The notes under the pieces were generated by a model that did not search any database, was not told where the DNA came from, and saw nothing but the letters and a program-made list of their open reading frames with translations. Of a stretch of 64,000 nt of DNA, positions 52,258-61,070 are shown one piece after another. The first letter of the stretch is position 1; the number at the start of each line of letters is the position of its first letter. The translations under genes were made by a program, and so were the position numbers. The stretch is from Brevibacillus choshinensis (GTDB lineage: Bacteria > Bacillota > Bacilli > Brevibacillales > Brevibacillaceae): NCBI RefSeq assembly GCF_016811915.1, contig NZ_CP069127.1, positions 5,032,501 to 5,096,500 of the forward strand, given 5' to 3'.

Positions 52258-52456
52258 TTTGTCTTTAATTTGTCTGTTATTCGTAAAAATATATATCTTT
52301 ACTACTAAACTCCAAGTAATACAGGGTTAAAACGCAATTGAGGACACTAAATTCGTTCTCTAATATGTCTGTAATTCAACATAAGCTAATGTTATTCACA
52401 AAAGTCTAAATTGTCAATTAATAATAAAAATTCAATTTTAGTTCATGTCTGCTTTT
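52258..52456. promoter_or_regulatory. AT-rich control region with repeated GTCTGT motifs
   Basis: This is the main content of the 357-base gap between operon 2 and operon 3. AATTTGTCTGTTATTC (52267-52282) and AATATGTCTGTAATTC (52362-52377) match at 14 of 16 bases. TTTGTCT also repeats 11 bases apart (52258, 52269), and a weaker copy TTCATGTCTGCTTTTC lies at about 52442-52457. They are good candidates for operators of the adjacent regulator. Confidence 0.5.
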
Positions 52457-52540
52457 CTCTGTTGACCTCTAAGCTTTAACGGAAAATGGCTTCTCTAGCC
52501 TAAAGGCCTATAACCACGAAAATCGTTATGCAAGACACAT

Positions 52541-52570
52541 AAAAAAGAAAGCCCAATCAGGCTGGGCTTT
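52541..52570 (-). terminator. Terminator of peptide transport system 3
   Basis: AAAGCCCA / TGGGCTTT 8-bp stem with 7-base loop, followed on the minus strand by CTTTTTTATG. Thirty bases after the last gene's stop. Confidence 0.85.
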
Positions 52571-52600
52571 CACAACTCCCGCTTCTTCACTCCAGGCCCG

Positions 52601-53590
52601 CTATTGAACGAAATGACAAGAAACCAGCTGCCCCGTTTCCACTTCTTGCAGGGAAGGGGGCTCTTGCATGCAACGATCCGCTTTTATGGGGCACCGGGTA
52701 TGGAAATGACAGCCCTGCGGAGGATTTCTTGGATTGGGTACATCGCCAGACAACAAAATACGTTGCCTCTTACTCTTTAATTTAGGTTCTGCCAGCGGGA
52801 CAGACGAAAGCAATGCTTTCGTGTAAGGGTGCTGCGGGTTGTTGAAAATTTGTTCTCTCTCGCCCATTTCGACGATCTTTCCCAAATACATGACCGCCAC
52901 TCTGTCGCTGATATGCTCGATCACGCTCAAGTCATGAGAGATGAAGATATAGGTCAAAGCAAACTGCTCTTGCAATTCTTCCAGCAAGTTTAAGATTTGG
53001 GATTGTATCGATACATCCAGCGCGGAGACAGGCTCGTCACATACGATGAGCTTGGGATGAAGAGCCAGTGCCCGTGCGATTCCGATCCGCTGCCGTTGTC
53101 CGCCCGAAAACTCATGGGGAAACCGATTCAAATGATCGGGGCGCAGCCCAACTACGCGCAATAACGAAACCACGCGATCCTCTATTTCGCTCTTATGGAT
53201 CGTCCGATTGATGCGAAACGGTTCACTTACAATTTGTTTGATCGTATGCTTTGGATTCAAGGAGCTGTACGGGTCTTGAAAGATCACTTGCATATCCTTG
53301 CGTATGGCCCGTAACGCTTTTTGATTTTGCTTAAGGATGTTGATATTGTTGAAAACAACCTGACCTGACGTAGGTTCCGTCAACCGAAGCAAGCACATCC
53401 CGGTAGTGCTTTTCCCGCACCCTGATTCTCCTACGATGCTGAATGTTTCTCCTTTTTTAACGGTGAAGCTTACCCCATCCACCGCTTTTACGGAATCCGT
53501 CTCTTGACCGAAAATCCCGCCTTTCATGGAGAAATGCTTTCGCAAGTCTTTTACGACGAGCAGGTCCTCTGATTCTACGCAGTGTGCCAA
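52601..53590 (-). CDS. Peptide ABC transporter ATPase (OppF/DppF type), system 3
   Basis: A 329-residue ABC ATPase from TTG 53590, seven bases after AAGGAGGG and inside the 3' end of the upstream ATPase gene (16-base overlap). Walker A GESGCGKST, Q-loop VIFQDPYSSLNP, signature FSGGQRQRIG, Walker B LIVCDEPVSALD and C-terminal CHFHTRCPIKADRC. Last gene of the operon. Confidence 0.92.
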   Translation of the reverse strand: MAHCVESEDLLVVKDLRKHFSMKGGIFGQETDSVKAVDGVSFTVKKGETFSIVGESGCGKSTTGMCLLRLTEPTSGQVVFNNINILKQNQKALRAIRKDMQVIFQDPYSSLNPKHTIKQIVSEPFRINRTIHKSEIEDRVVSLLRVVGLRPDHLNRFPHEFSGGQRQRIGIARALALHPKLIVCDEPVSALDVSIQSQILNLLEELQEQFALTYIFISHDLSVIEHISDRVAVMYLGKIVEMGEREQIFNNPQHPYTKALLSSVPLAEPKLKSKRQRILLSGDVPNPRNPPQGCHFHTRCPIKADRCMQEPPSLQEVETGQLVSCHFVQ

Positions 53591-54537
53591 CAGCGAACCC
53601 TCCTTCCATGTCCCCGCTCCTCCAGCTGAGGCTCTTTTTCCTTGCAGAGATCTGTTGCAGACTCGCATCTGGGATGGAAACGGCAGCCGGTTGGCATATC
53701 TCGAATGTCAGGTACTGTTCCTTCGATGACATGCAGCTTTTCCTTCGCTACCCCTAGTCGTGGGGCAGACTGCATCAATCCGATGGTGTACGGATGCATG
53801 GGCTGCTCAAACAAGTCCTCAACCGATGCCTCTTCGATGACCTGCCCCGCATACATGACAATCACGCGTTGACAGGTTTCTGCCACAACGCCCAGGTCAT
53901 GGGTGATGAGCATGACCGCCATCTGATACTGGGACTGGATCTCTGATAGTAAGTTCAGAACCTGGGCTTGAATGGTGACATCCAATGCCGTCGTGGGCTC
54001 ATCCGCAATCAACATCTTCGGGTTGCACGCCAATGCCATCGCGATCATCACCCTTTGCCGCATCCCCCCCGACAGCTCATGCGGATAGGATTTGAACTTT
54101 CCAGCCGGATCAGGGATTCCCACTTGAGATAACAGCTCTAAGACACGCTCTTTTCTTTCGTTGGGCTGCAAGGCTGTATGGATCTTCAATACCTCTGATA
54201 ATTGGTTGCCAATCGTAAAGGAAGGATTTAGGGAGGTCATCGGCTCTTGAAAAATCATGGCGATATCCTTGCCTCTCACCTGATCGATTTCCTTGCGAGA
54301 GAGTCCTGCCAGATCCTTTCCGCCAAAAATCACCTTCCCTGATGCAATCTGAATCGCTCGGGGGAGCAGACCCATGATCGATAAGGCGGTCATGCTTTTG
54401 CCGCACCCGCTTTCTCCAACGATGGCGAGCGTTTCACCCTGTTTTACTTCGAAATTCACATTATCCAAAATCGCTTGAAAATGTCCGTCATGGTCCTTAC
54501 CGACTCGCAATTCCCGAATTTCCAGGATAGACTCCAT
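53575..54537 (-). CDS. Peptide ABC transporter ATPase (OppD/DppD type), system 3
   Basis: A 320-residue ABC ATPase from ATG 54537 (MESILEI), behind AGGAGGGGG; the longer frame upstream overlaps the permease gene and is not used. Walker A GESGCGKSM, Q-loop MIFQEPMTSLNP, signature LSGGMRQRVM, Walker B MLIADEPTTALD and C-terminal CRFHPRCESATDLC. Confidence 0.93.
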   Translation of the reverse strand: MESILEIRELRVGKDHDGHFQAILDNVNFEVKQGETLAIVGESGCGKSMTALSIMGLLPRAIQIASGKVIFGGKDLAGLSRKEIDQVRGKDIAMIFQEPMTSLNPSFTIGNQLSEVLKIHTALQPNERKERVLELLSQVGIPDPAGKFKSYPHELSGGMRQRVMIAMALACNPKMLIADEPTTALDVTIQAQVLNLLSEIQSQYQMAVMLITHDLGVVAETCQRVIVMYAGQVIEEASVEDLFEQPMHPYTIGLMQSAPRLGVAKEKLHVIEGTVPDIRDMPTGCRFHPRCESATDLCKEKEPQLEERGHGRRVRCWHTA

Positions 54538-54548
54538 GGTTCCCCCTC

Positions 54549-55460
54549 CTATTTCCGCTGGTGCTTGAGATGTGGATCTATGGCATCGCGCATCGCGTCC
54601 CCGATCAGATTGAAGGCGATGGACAGGATCATCAGAGCAATGCCTGGATAGAGTGATAAACCGGGTGAAAGGGTGATGAATTGAAAGCCTTCCTGGATCA
54701 TGTTCCCCCATGTCGGTGTCGGCGGCTTAACACCCATCCCGAGAAAGCTGAGACTCGCTTCAATACGGATGACGGATGCCATGTTCAGCGTGGATACCAC
54801 CAGCAGCGGGCCTAAAATGTTCGGGAGGATATGCATGAAAATGATGCGAAAGCTACTTCCCCCCATAGAGATCGTCGCTTTAATAAATTCCTTTTCTTTT
54901 ATTTCCAATGTGGATCCGCGAGCGATACGTGCACAACCTGGAATCAATCCAATACTGATGACGAGAATCATGGTCGATAAGTTGGAACTTAATGCTACCA
55001 ACACCATCATCCCCAATAAGATGAGGGGAATCGTCATGATGGATTCAAGGATGCGCATGAGTATGTCATCGATCCATCCGCCTTTGTAACCGGCGATCAT
55101 GCCGATGCTAAAACCGATGATCCCGCTGATGGCAACGCCGATAAACCCGACGATCAGTGACGTTTGCGATCCAATAAGGATGCGGCTAAACACATCCCTG
55201 CCGTACGAATCAGTCCCGAGGAAATGGTCTGCAGAGGGACCCTGCAGCCGTTGCGCTGTGTTTTGTTCCAGCGGATCATAAGGAACGATGAGAGGAGCTG
55301 CGAGTGCGATGACGATAAAGAGGAGCAAAACGATGAAAGCAACCAATCCCATTTTGTTTTTGGCAAAAGCAGCCCATGTGGATAATTCGGCGGCAGCCTT
55401 ACTGGTTTTCGCAGGATTCTGAATGGCAGCAATGCTCTTTCCGACTGCAGGACCTTCCAT
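54549..55460 (-). CDS. Peptide ABC transporter permease (DppC/OppC type), system 3
   Basis: A 303-residue permease. First helix about 38-60, loop motif HFLGTDSYGRDVFSRIL, EAA loop FIKATISMGGSSFRIIFMHILPN (in part TISMGGSSF) and C-terminal IDPHLKHQRK. The EAA loop lacks the usual Ala-Arg-Ala pattern, a minor oddity. It follows the OppB-type gene by 17 bases and precedes the ATPase gene by 11. Confidence 0.92.
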   Translation of the reverse strand: MEGPAVGKSIAAIQNPAKTSKAAAELSTWAAFAKNKMGLVAFIVLLLFIVIALAAPLIVPYDPLEQNTAQRLQGPSADHFLGTDSYGRDVFSRILIGSQTSLIVGFIGVAISGIIGFSIGMIAGYKGGWIDDILMRILESIMTIPLILLGMMVLVALSSNLSTMILVISIGLIPGCARIARGSTLEIKEKEFIKATISMGGSSFRIIFMHILPNILGPLLVVSTLNMASVIRIEASLSFLGMGVKPPTPTWGNMIQEGFQFITLSPGLSLYPGIALMILSIAFNLIGDAMRDAIDPHLKHQRK

Positions 55461-55477
55461 GTGATCGTCTCCTCTCC

Positions 55478-56413
55478 TTAACTTGGCCGGATCTTTGGAT
55501 TAACGAGTGAATAGCTCACATCGACCACCAAATTCACGCCGACAACCAAGATGGTAAATAGTACGAGACACCCTTGCAAAGTCGGAAAGTCACGAGCAAC
55601 GATCGCACCTACCGCCATACTTCCCAAGCCTGGCCGACTGTAAATGGTTTCGGTCAAAATGGCTCCGCTCAGCAATGCAGTAATATCTAACCCAATTACG
55701 GTAATGACGGGAATGAGCGAATTCCGCAGCACGTGCTTATAAATCACCAATTTCTCCGAAGCGCCCTTGGATCTGGCAGTTCGGACGTAATCTTGATTGA
55801 TTTCATCCAGCATGCTGGAGCGGACAAATCTCATCAGGATCGCACCGAGGATCACCCCCAGTGTCAAAGAAGGCAAAACCAGATGATAGAGATTCTCCAT
55901 GAAGGTTTCTCCTGCACCCATGGACGGAAACAGTTCAATTTTTAGCGAGAAGACAACCATGAATAAGATCGCCAGAAAAAAAGGAGGAAAGGAAATGCCG
56001 ATCATGGCAATAAATCGGATTGCATTATCCATTGTTGTATTTTGCTTGATTGCGGAGAGAATTCCGAGGGGGATCCCGATCACGCATCCGACGATCAATC
56101 CGCCGATCGCCAGCCTCATGGTATGCGGAAAGATGCTTTGGATCATTTCACTTACGGGTTTCCCCGTCGAGATCGATTCACCAAAATCCCCCCGAAAAAT
56201 TCCAGCCAGATAGTTTACATACTGCTGCCATACCGGTACGTTTAGCCCCATCTGTTCCCGCAGCTTTGCCAGCACCTCTTCACTTGCCCCTTCTCCTAAA
56301 ATAGCCAATGCTGGATCCCCAGGAAGGATACGCAACGAAAAGAAGATGATGCTGAGGGTGATAAACATGGTTGGAAGCGCTATCAATATCCTGCGTATGA
56401 TATACTTGGCCAT
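55478..56413 (-). CDS. Peptide ABC transporter permease (DppB/OppB type), system 3
   Basis: A 311-residue permease with the LRILPGDPAL motif (about 27-36), RGDFGESISTG, six helices, EAA loop YVRTARSKGASEKLVIYKHVLRN (in part TARSKGASEK) and a short C-terminal tail. Its start lies 71 bases after the binding-protein gene, and a hairpin with T-run in this gap probably makes permease expression lower than that of the binding protein. Confidence 0.93.
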   Translation of the reverse strand: MAKYIIRRILIALPTMFITLSIIFFSLRILPGDPALAILGEGASEEVLAKLREQMGLNVPVWQQYVNYLAGIFRGDFGESISTGKPVSEMIQSIFPHTMRLAIGGLIVGCVIGIPLGILSAIKQNTTMDNAIRFIAMIGISFPPFFLAILFMVVFSLKIELFPSMGAGETFMENLYHLVLPSLTLGVILGAILMRFVRSSMLDEINQDYVRTARSKGASEKLVIYKHVLRNSLIPVITVIGLDITALLSGAILTETIYSRPGLGSMAVGAIVARDFPTLQGCLVLFTILVVGVNLVVDVSYSLVNPKIRPS

Positions 56414-56450
56414 CTCGATCCTCCTTACTGACGATTGGTATTGCTGGTTA

Positions 56451-56477
56451 TAAAAGCAGGACAGCAGCGAGTCCTGC
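56451..56477 (-). terminator. Attenuating terminator between binding-protein and permease genes, system 3
   Basis: GCAGGAC / GTCCTGC perfect 7-bp stem with 8-base loop, then TTTTATAA on the minus strand, eight bases after the stop of the binding-protein gene. Confidence 0.65.
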
Positions 56478-56484
56478 CCGGCCG

Positions 56485-58104
56485 CTAAGGAACCAGATCG
56501 GTATTCTCAGTGACTAGATAGATCGTAGTAGGGATGGCTGTCATATCATAACCGAGCTGCACTTCTTTTCTCCTCACAAGGGGAATATAGGTTTCTGCCA
56601 ACGGCACCATTACATATTCATCCTTAATCTGCTGTTGGATTTGCACATAGATGCTTTTTGCTTTTTCGGGGTCCATCTCTACCCGGGCTTGATCGATTAA
56701 TGCGTCCGATTTTTCATAGTGGGCCAAGTTGGCGTACCCAGTCGGTTTTCCGATAATGGAAGCACCGTGGAAATAGGGTGTCAGCAGAAAATCTGCATGC
56801 GGTCTCGCCGGAAAGCCTTGAAGGATCAACCCGTTAAGGTTTTTGCGGTTATTTGCGGAGTTGGTATTGGAATCCACGACGGTCATGGGCAGTTCGATGC
56901 CTGATGTCCGCAGCTGCTCCTGAACCCATGTCATTTTATTGAGAGAGGTAGGACTGCTGCTCGCATTATTTTGCGGCAGTGTGATTCCATTGGGGTATCC
57001 AGCCTCAGCCAGCAATTTTTTCGACAGCTCCGGATTGTATTCGTAAATTCCGATGTCGGCATGACCAAATAGGTTGCTGGTGATCGTCGATGTCGGCACT
57101 TTCGCCAAATCAAGGCCCATCACCTGTTCCACAAAGCCTTTTGAATTGATGGCATGGGCAATCGCTTTTCTGACGCGGATGTCGTCATACGGCTTCATCG
57201 AGGTGTTTAGATGGAGAAACCAAAAGAGCGGATGACGGGAATAATCCAGAACGACATCTTTGTTTTTTCTTCGATTGTTCATCCAGAGCTCATCGCCGAT
57301 GCCGATTGTCATATGAATGTCGCCTTTATCCATGGCGACGTCAACTGTAGGCTGTTCTTTCATCGCATAGATCTCTACATGGTTCAACTTGGGCTCGCCG
57401 CGGAAATAGTCTGGATTTTTTTCCAAGACTACTTTCTCACGGATCCTATGCTCTTTAAAAATAAATGGACCCGTTCCGACAGGCTTGAACTTGTAATCCT
57501 TGCCTGCTGCCTCGACCGCTTCTTTTTTTACAATTTTCCCAGGACCGTTCCCATTGGCTACGAGCCGGAGCAAAAAGGTGGGGTCAGCCTGCTTCAAATG
57601 AAAGACAACCGTATAATCATCGGGCGTTTCAATCTTGGCAATGCTTCTCGTATGCAGGGAGGCAGGAGAAGCCGTTTCCGGATTCATGACCCGCTCGTAG
57701 GACCACTTTACATCTGCAGAAGTAAAGTCACCGTATCCTTGATGCCACTTTACCCCCTTGCGCAGGTGAAAAGTCCAAATGGTCCCCTCTTTATTGTTCT
57801 CCCACTTTTCCGCTAAGTCTGCTTCTATATCCTCTGCTTTGGTTGAACCGGGCTTAAAACGAACGAGACCATTATAAATGGATTCTCTGACTACTTCGTC
57901 AGCAGTTGTAATTGTATTGAAATGCGGATCAGCTGTTTCAAAATCACCAAAGGAAGCTATTTTCAAGACTTTTTCCTGTGACTGTACTGAGTTCGAGCCG
58001 CCCTCTGCCGGCTTGCTCGTCTGACTTGTACAACCCGTTATGAGCAGAGCCAGCACGAAAATGAAAATGAACCCCTTATTCATCCATTGCCGCTTTTTAT
58101 TCAT
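56485..58104 (-). CDS. Peptide ABC transporter substrate-binding lipoprotein, system 3
   Basis: A 539-residue family 5 binding protein. Lipobox LITGC (C25), short linker, then ASFGDFETADPHFNT at the start of the binding fold, FTSADVKWSYERVMNP and VRKAIAHAINSKGF. GAGGAGAGG precedes the ATG. Overall pattern is nearer to dipeptide/nickel-type members than to OppA of system 2, but the ligand cannot be assigned. First peptide-transport gene of the operon, 88 bases downstream of an MFS gene. Confidence 0.92.
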   Translation of the reverse strand: MNKKRQWMNKGFIFIFVLALLITGCTSQTSKPAEGGSNSVQSQEKVLKIASFGDFETADPHFNTITTADEVVRESIYNGLVRFKPGSTKAEDIEADLAEKWENNKEGTIWTFHLRKGVKWHQGYGDFTSADVKWSYERVMNPETASPASLHTRSIAKIETPDDYTVVFHLKQADPTFLLRLVANGNGPGKIVKKEAVEAAGKDYKFKPVGTGPFIFKEHRIREKVVLEKNPDYFRGEPKLNHVEIYAMKEQPTVDVAMDKGDIHMTIGIGDELWMNNRRKNKDVVLDYSRHPLFWFLHLNTSMKPYDDIRVRKAIAHAINSKGFVEQVMGLDLAKVPTSTITSNLFGHADIGIYEYNPELSKKLLAEAGYPNGITLPQNNASSSPTSLNKMTWVQEQLRTSGIELPMTVVDSNTNSANNRKNLNGLILQGFPARPHADFLLTPYFHGASIIGKPTGYANLAHYEKSDALIDQARVEMDPEKAKSIYVQIQQQIKDEYVMVPLAETYIPLVRRKEVQLGYDMTAIPTTIYLVTENTDLVP

Positions 58105-58192
58105 TCCCGCAATCCTCTCCTCTTCCAGTTTTGTCGATTATGGACGCAACCATGGTTCCACTCGCTCAAGGCAGCATCTTCATTTTCTCCCC

Positions 58193-59434
58193 TTACTCCA
58201 TCGTTTTCTGCACCGAATGGGTTTGGGGATGGTTTGGCGCATGATTTCGCATCTTGTACATCCAGACCACATAAAATCCGACAGTCGCAAACAGCAAACC
58301 GCTTGCAAAGAGAAAGGGACTACGTTCCTGATAGGAAAACAGCCCACCGGCAATCAATGGACCAAGTGTACGCCCCAGGCTGCCAACCGTGCTATGCGTG
58401 CCGAAGATGCTTCCCTGCAATTCTCTCGGTGTATGTATGGAAATGCTTGTCGTGATCGCAGGATACGCCATTCCGCCACAAAGAGCCAGCAACCCTAAGG
58501 CACCGAATGCCCAGAATAACGTACTCGACAACCCAAAAATCAAATAACCTGCAACTCCAAACGATAACCCGATTATGATCGTCCACACATCGCCAAACCG
58601 GGTAAAGACTCTGGAGAATACGGTCGCCTGTGCCAGCGAGCTGACAGCTGCGTTTACCATGAATCCCCATCCAGCCATCGTTTGGGTCGATTGCAGGGGA
58701 CCGATAAAAAAGTAGGAAAGGGTTGCGGAAATACTGGAATCAACCAAGGAAATGACAAATGTTCCAATCAAAAGCGGAGCGATCATCCTGTTCTGCAGGG
58801 ATCGCGTCATGCGTTGCAGCCACGATATCCGCGCTTTCGTGATGGTGTCTGTCTCTTGTCCTTCTTCTTCCTCTCTTTTTTCCACCCGAGGCAGCAATCG
58901 AAGGGCAAGCAAGCCATTGATGACGGACAATAGTCCGACACAGACAAACGGCACGGCAACACCGTAAACACTTAAAAGCGCTCCAACCGGCGGGCCGCAA
59001 ATAAAACCAATTCCATTTACCGATCCCATGTAGCCTAGTATCCTCGGACGATCCTCCGACGTTGTCCATTCCGCCACCAACGCCAAAGAGGATGGAAATA
59101 CCGCTGCGGCCATCATACCTGCAAGAAACCGGAACATAAGTAATACAGCAACATTTGGCGCCCAGGGAAGCAGAGCGGATACCACACCGTAACCAACAAC
59201 CCCGAAAATAAGTACGGGCCGCCTGCCGATCCGATCGCTCACAGCCCCCCAGATCGAACTTGCGAAGAGAGAAGCGACCGAGAATACGGATATGGCAAGA
59301 CCCATTTCAAACGCAGAAGCACCAAGGTGTAGGGATAAAATAGGAAGGGTTGGCAGGATGACCCCGAAGCCGATATTTGTAAGGAACATGGTGGACATCA
59401 ATACCCATATGGCCACAGACAGCGTAACCACCAC
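58193..59434 (-). CDS. MFS transporter, drug:H+ antiporter-like (DHA1)
   Basis: A 413-residue protein with twelve predicted helices. The loop 2-3 motif A reads GAVSDRIGRRPVLI (about 63-76) and helix 5 carries the antiporter motif C-like GFICGPPVGALL. A charged central loop (KREEEEGQETDT) splits the halves. Possible roles include efflux of peptides, drugs or sugars. The GTG start at 59434 has only a weak ribosome site. The same frame continues upstream beyond a TGA (about 59443) to a GTG after TAGGTGA, so the N-terminus is uncertain or slightly damaged. No terminator separates it from the peptide operon. Confidence 0.82.
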   Translation of the reverse strand: MVVTLSVAIWVLMSTMFLTNIGFGVILPTLPILSLHLGASAFEMGLAISVFSVASLFASSIWGAVSDRIGRRPVLIFGVVGYGVVSALLPWAPNVAVLLMFRFLAGMMAAAVFPSSLALVAEWTTSEDRPRILGYMGSVNGIGFICGPPVGALLSVYGVAVPFVCVGLLSVINGLLALRLLPRVEKREEEEGQETDTITKARISWLQRMTRSLQNRMIAPLLIGTFVISLVDSSISATLSYFFIGPLQSTQTMAGWGFMVNAAVSSLAQATVFSRVFTRFGDVWTIIIGLSFGVAGYLIFGLSSTLFWAFGALGLLALCGGMAYPAITTSISIHTPRELQGSIFGTHSTVGSLGRTLGPLIAGGLFSYQERSPFLFASGLLFATVGFYVVWMYKMRNHAPNHPQTHSVQKTME

Positions 59435-59924
59435 CCACTTTCACATGAACCAACATCTGCGGTCGCAAAGATTCGTGGTTCGCTTGCTCTTCACGTCCGT
59501 TCACCTACGTTTCCATAGCCTTCCCCCCTGTGGATTTGTCTGCCAAGCCCCATGGTAAAGCGTGCACTCAAGCTCGGTCCAAGTTGCGTCTCCCCAGTAA
59601 CCATCATGATTTCTGAATTTTTAGTCAATAAGTTTCGAAAATAATCTTTCAGCAATTCTCATACCAACAACTGAAGATGTCTTATCAATAGGCGATTATA
59701 TGCGTCTTGTGTAATGTGTATCATGGGTGTCATCTGTGCAAGTAATTCATTTTTGGCTCACGCTTTTGAGAAGGCCTGTAGAATCTAGGCTTTCAGCAAG
59801 TTTCTTTTGAATCATTAATTCATTCATGATTCACCATTTCGTACCAAAGATGGCTAACCCTAACGAGGTCAATTATGAATCCAGCGCAAACATGCTCTCT
59901 CCACAACAGCCGCTTTCTCGACGA
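59435..59924. other. Intergenic region with no supported gene
   Basis: About 490 bases between the MFS gene start and the terminator of the next gene. It is AT-richer than the flanking genes, has no open frame with a credible start and ribosome site, and no clear repeat. It should hold the promoter of the MFS/peptide operon, but no confident -35/-10 pair was found. Confidence 0.5.
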
Positions 59925-59954
59925 AAGCCGATATCCCCTTGGACATCGGCTTCT
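59925..59954 (-). terminator. Terminator of the TagC-like gene
   Basis: AAGCCGAT / ATCGGCTT perfect 8-bp stem with 14-base loop directly after the gene's stop on the minus strand; the T-run is weak, so termination may be incomplete. Confidence 0.5.
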
Positions 59955-59959
59955 CACGG

Positions 59960-61048
59960 TTATTCGCTATGGTTATTCTTGATCGCCTGCTCCGGCAGCA
60001 ATCGATCGATGGTAAATACATTCGCCAGCCGCAGCGGGGTAAAGCTGGAGGCAAACCCAAAGCTGAGTTCGGCTTTTTGCGGATGCTTGGGGTCCGGTAT
60101 GCGAACCGCCATCCCCTCCGGCTCACGGAAGGTCAGGTCATCCCCGGCTGTGATCAGCTGTTTGTCTACCACATCGCCCGTATTCAAGTTCACAGCGGTA
60201 ATATACGTATTGCCCGTTGGCTCTACAGATCCACTTGATCCATAAGAGTTTCCTTCCAGCAGGTACAGGTATCCGCCGTAGGATGCAAAGCCTTGGAACG
60301 TTCCCATGCTTGGCTGCGCCACATCCGCGATCGGCTCATAGGTCCCATGCTTCACCTTTTCCAGCTCGTAGACGCCAAATCGGAATGCACCGTCCTGGCG
60401 ATAGCGCATGGTCAGGAGTCCATTTGCCTGGTCTATGTTTACGGTGGTCCGGTCAGCACCCTCGATCAGCTGATGCTTTTCCAGTTCACCTGCGTCAGGG
60501 GTCAAGATCTTTCCGTCTTCAAACGGGAATCGCGCGAGCTGCGTTCCCCACCCGCTGCTGCCTTCGGTGACAGCATCCGTCTCCGTCCACAGATAAGTCG
60601 TATCCCCGTCCGTCTCCACCCCCATTTGTACGCCGTGACCGAATCCTTTCAAAAACATGTAGCCGAGCTTGTTCCCTTTCAGATCCAGCTGCGTCAACGT
60701 CATGTCGCCGTTCTTGTCACGCTGCGCACCGGTTACTGGACCGCTTTCACCAGGGAGCTGCTGTCCCCCCGCCATCAGTTGCAGGATGTAAATCCGTTTA
60801 TTCACGTCATCGACGGCAAAGGACTGCATGACCGTCCCGTTGTGCAGCTCTTTGTCCCGAATGAGCTGCTCTGCGGACTCGGACAGATCAAACATTTTCG
60901 ACTTTAATGGTGACGTTTCGGCATACGTCATTGGTGCCGCCGGGGCAAGCATGCATACGACTGCCAGTCCAGCCACCCATTTCGTTCCCCATCGACTCTG
61001 CGTCAGTTTACCCAACAGCTGCTTTCTTTTCTCAGAAAAGAGATTCAT
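59960..61048 (-). CDS. Secreted beta-propeller protein, TagC/phage P68 receptor-binding-like
   Basis: A 362-residue exported protein. The signal region is at about 22-43 (WVAGLAVVCMLAPAAPMTYAE) after a long basic N-terminus. The mature part has repeated strand blocks with a Trp/Gly pattern (TTYLWTETDA, GGYLYLLEGN, NTYITAVNLNTGDVV), resembling the propeller of TagC/DinC of Bacillus and the receptor-binding part of phage P68. The role of TagC is itself poorly known. CAGGAGGT lies before the ATG. Last gene of the ugp-araB operon, 22 bases after the kinase gene. Confidence 0.72.
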   Translation of the reverse strand: MNLFSEKRKQLLGKLTQSRWGTKWVAGLAVVCMLAPAAPMTYAETSPLKSKMFDLSESAEQLIRDKELHNGTVMQSFAVDDVNKRIYILQLMAGGQQLPGESGPVTGAQRDKNGDMTLTQLDLKGNKLGYMFLKGFGHGVQMGVETDGDTTYLWTETDAVTEGSSGWGTQLARFPFEDGKILTPDAGELEKHQLIEGADRTTVNIDQANGLLTMRYRQDGAFRFGVYELEKVKHGTYEPIADVAQPSMGTFQGFASYGGYLYLLEGNSYGSSGSVEPTGNTYITAVNLNTGDVVDKQLITAGDDLTFREPEGMAVRIPDPKHPQKAELSFGFASSFTPLRLANVFTIDRLLPEQAIKNNHSE

Positions 61049-61070
61049 CCTACTACCTCCTGATTGTCAT

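Noticed and set aside
59621..59695. A 25-codon minus-strand stretch ending in a stop, resembling the tail of a regulator
   Set aside because: Too short, preceded by a stop and without start or family match; could be chance.
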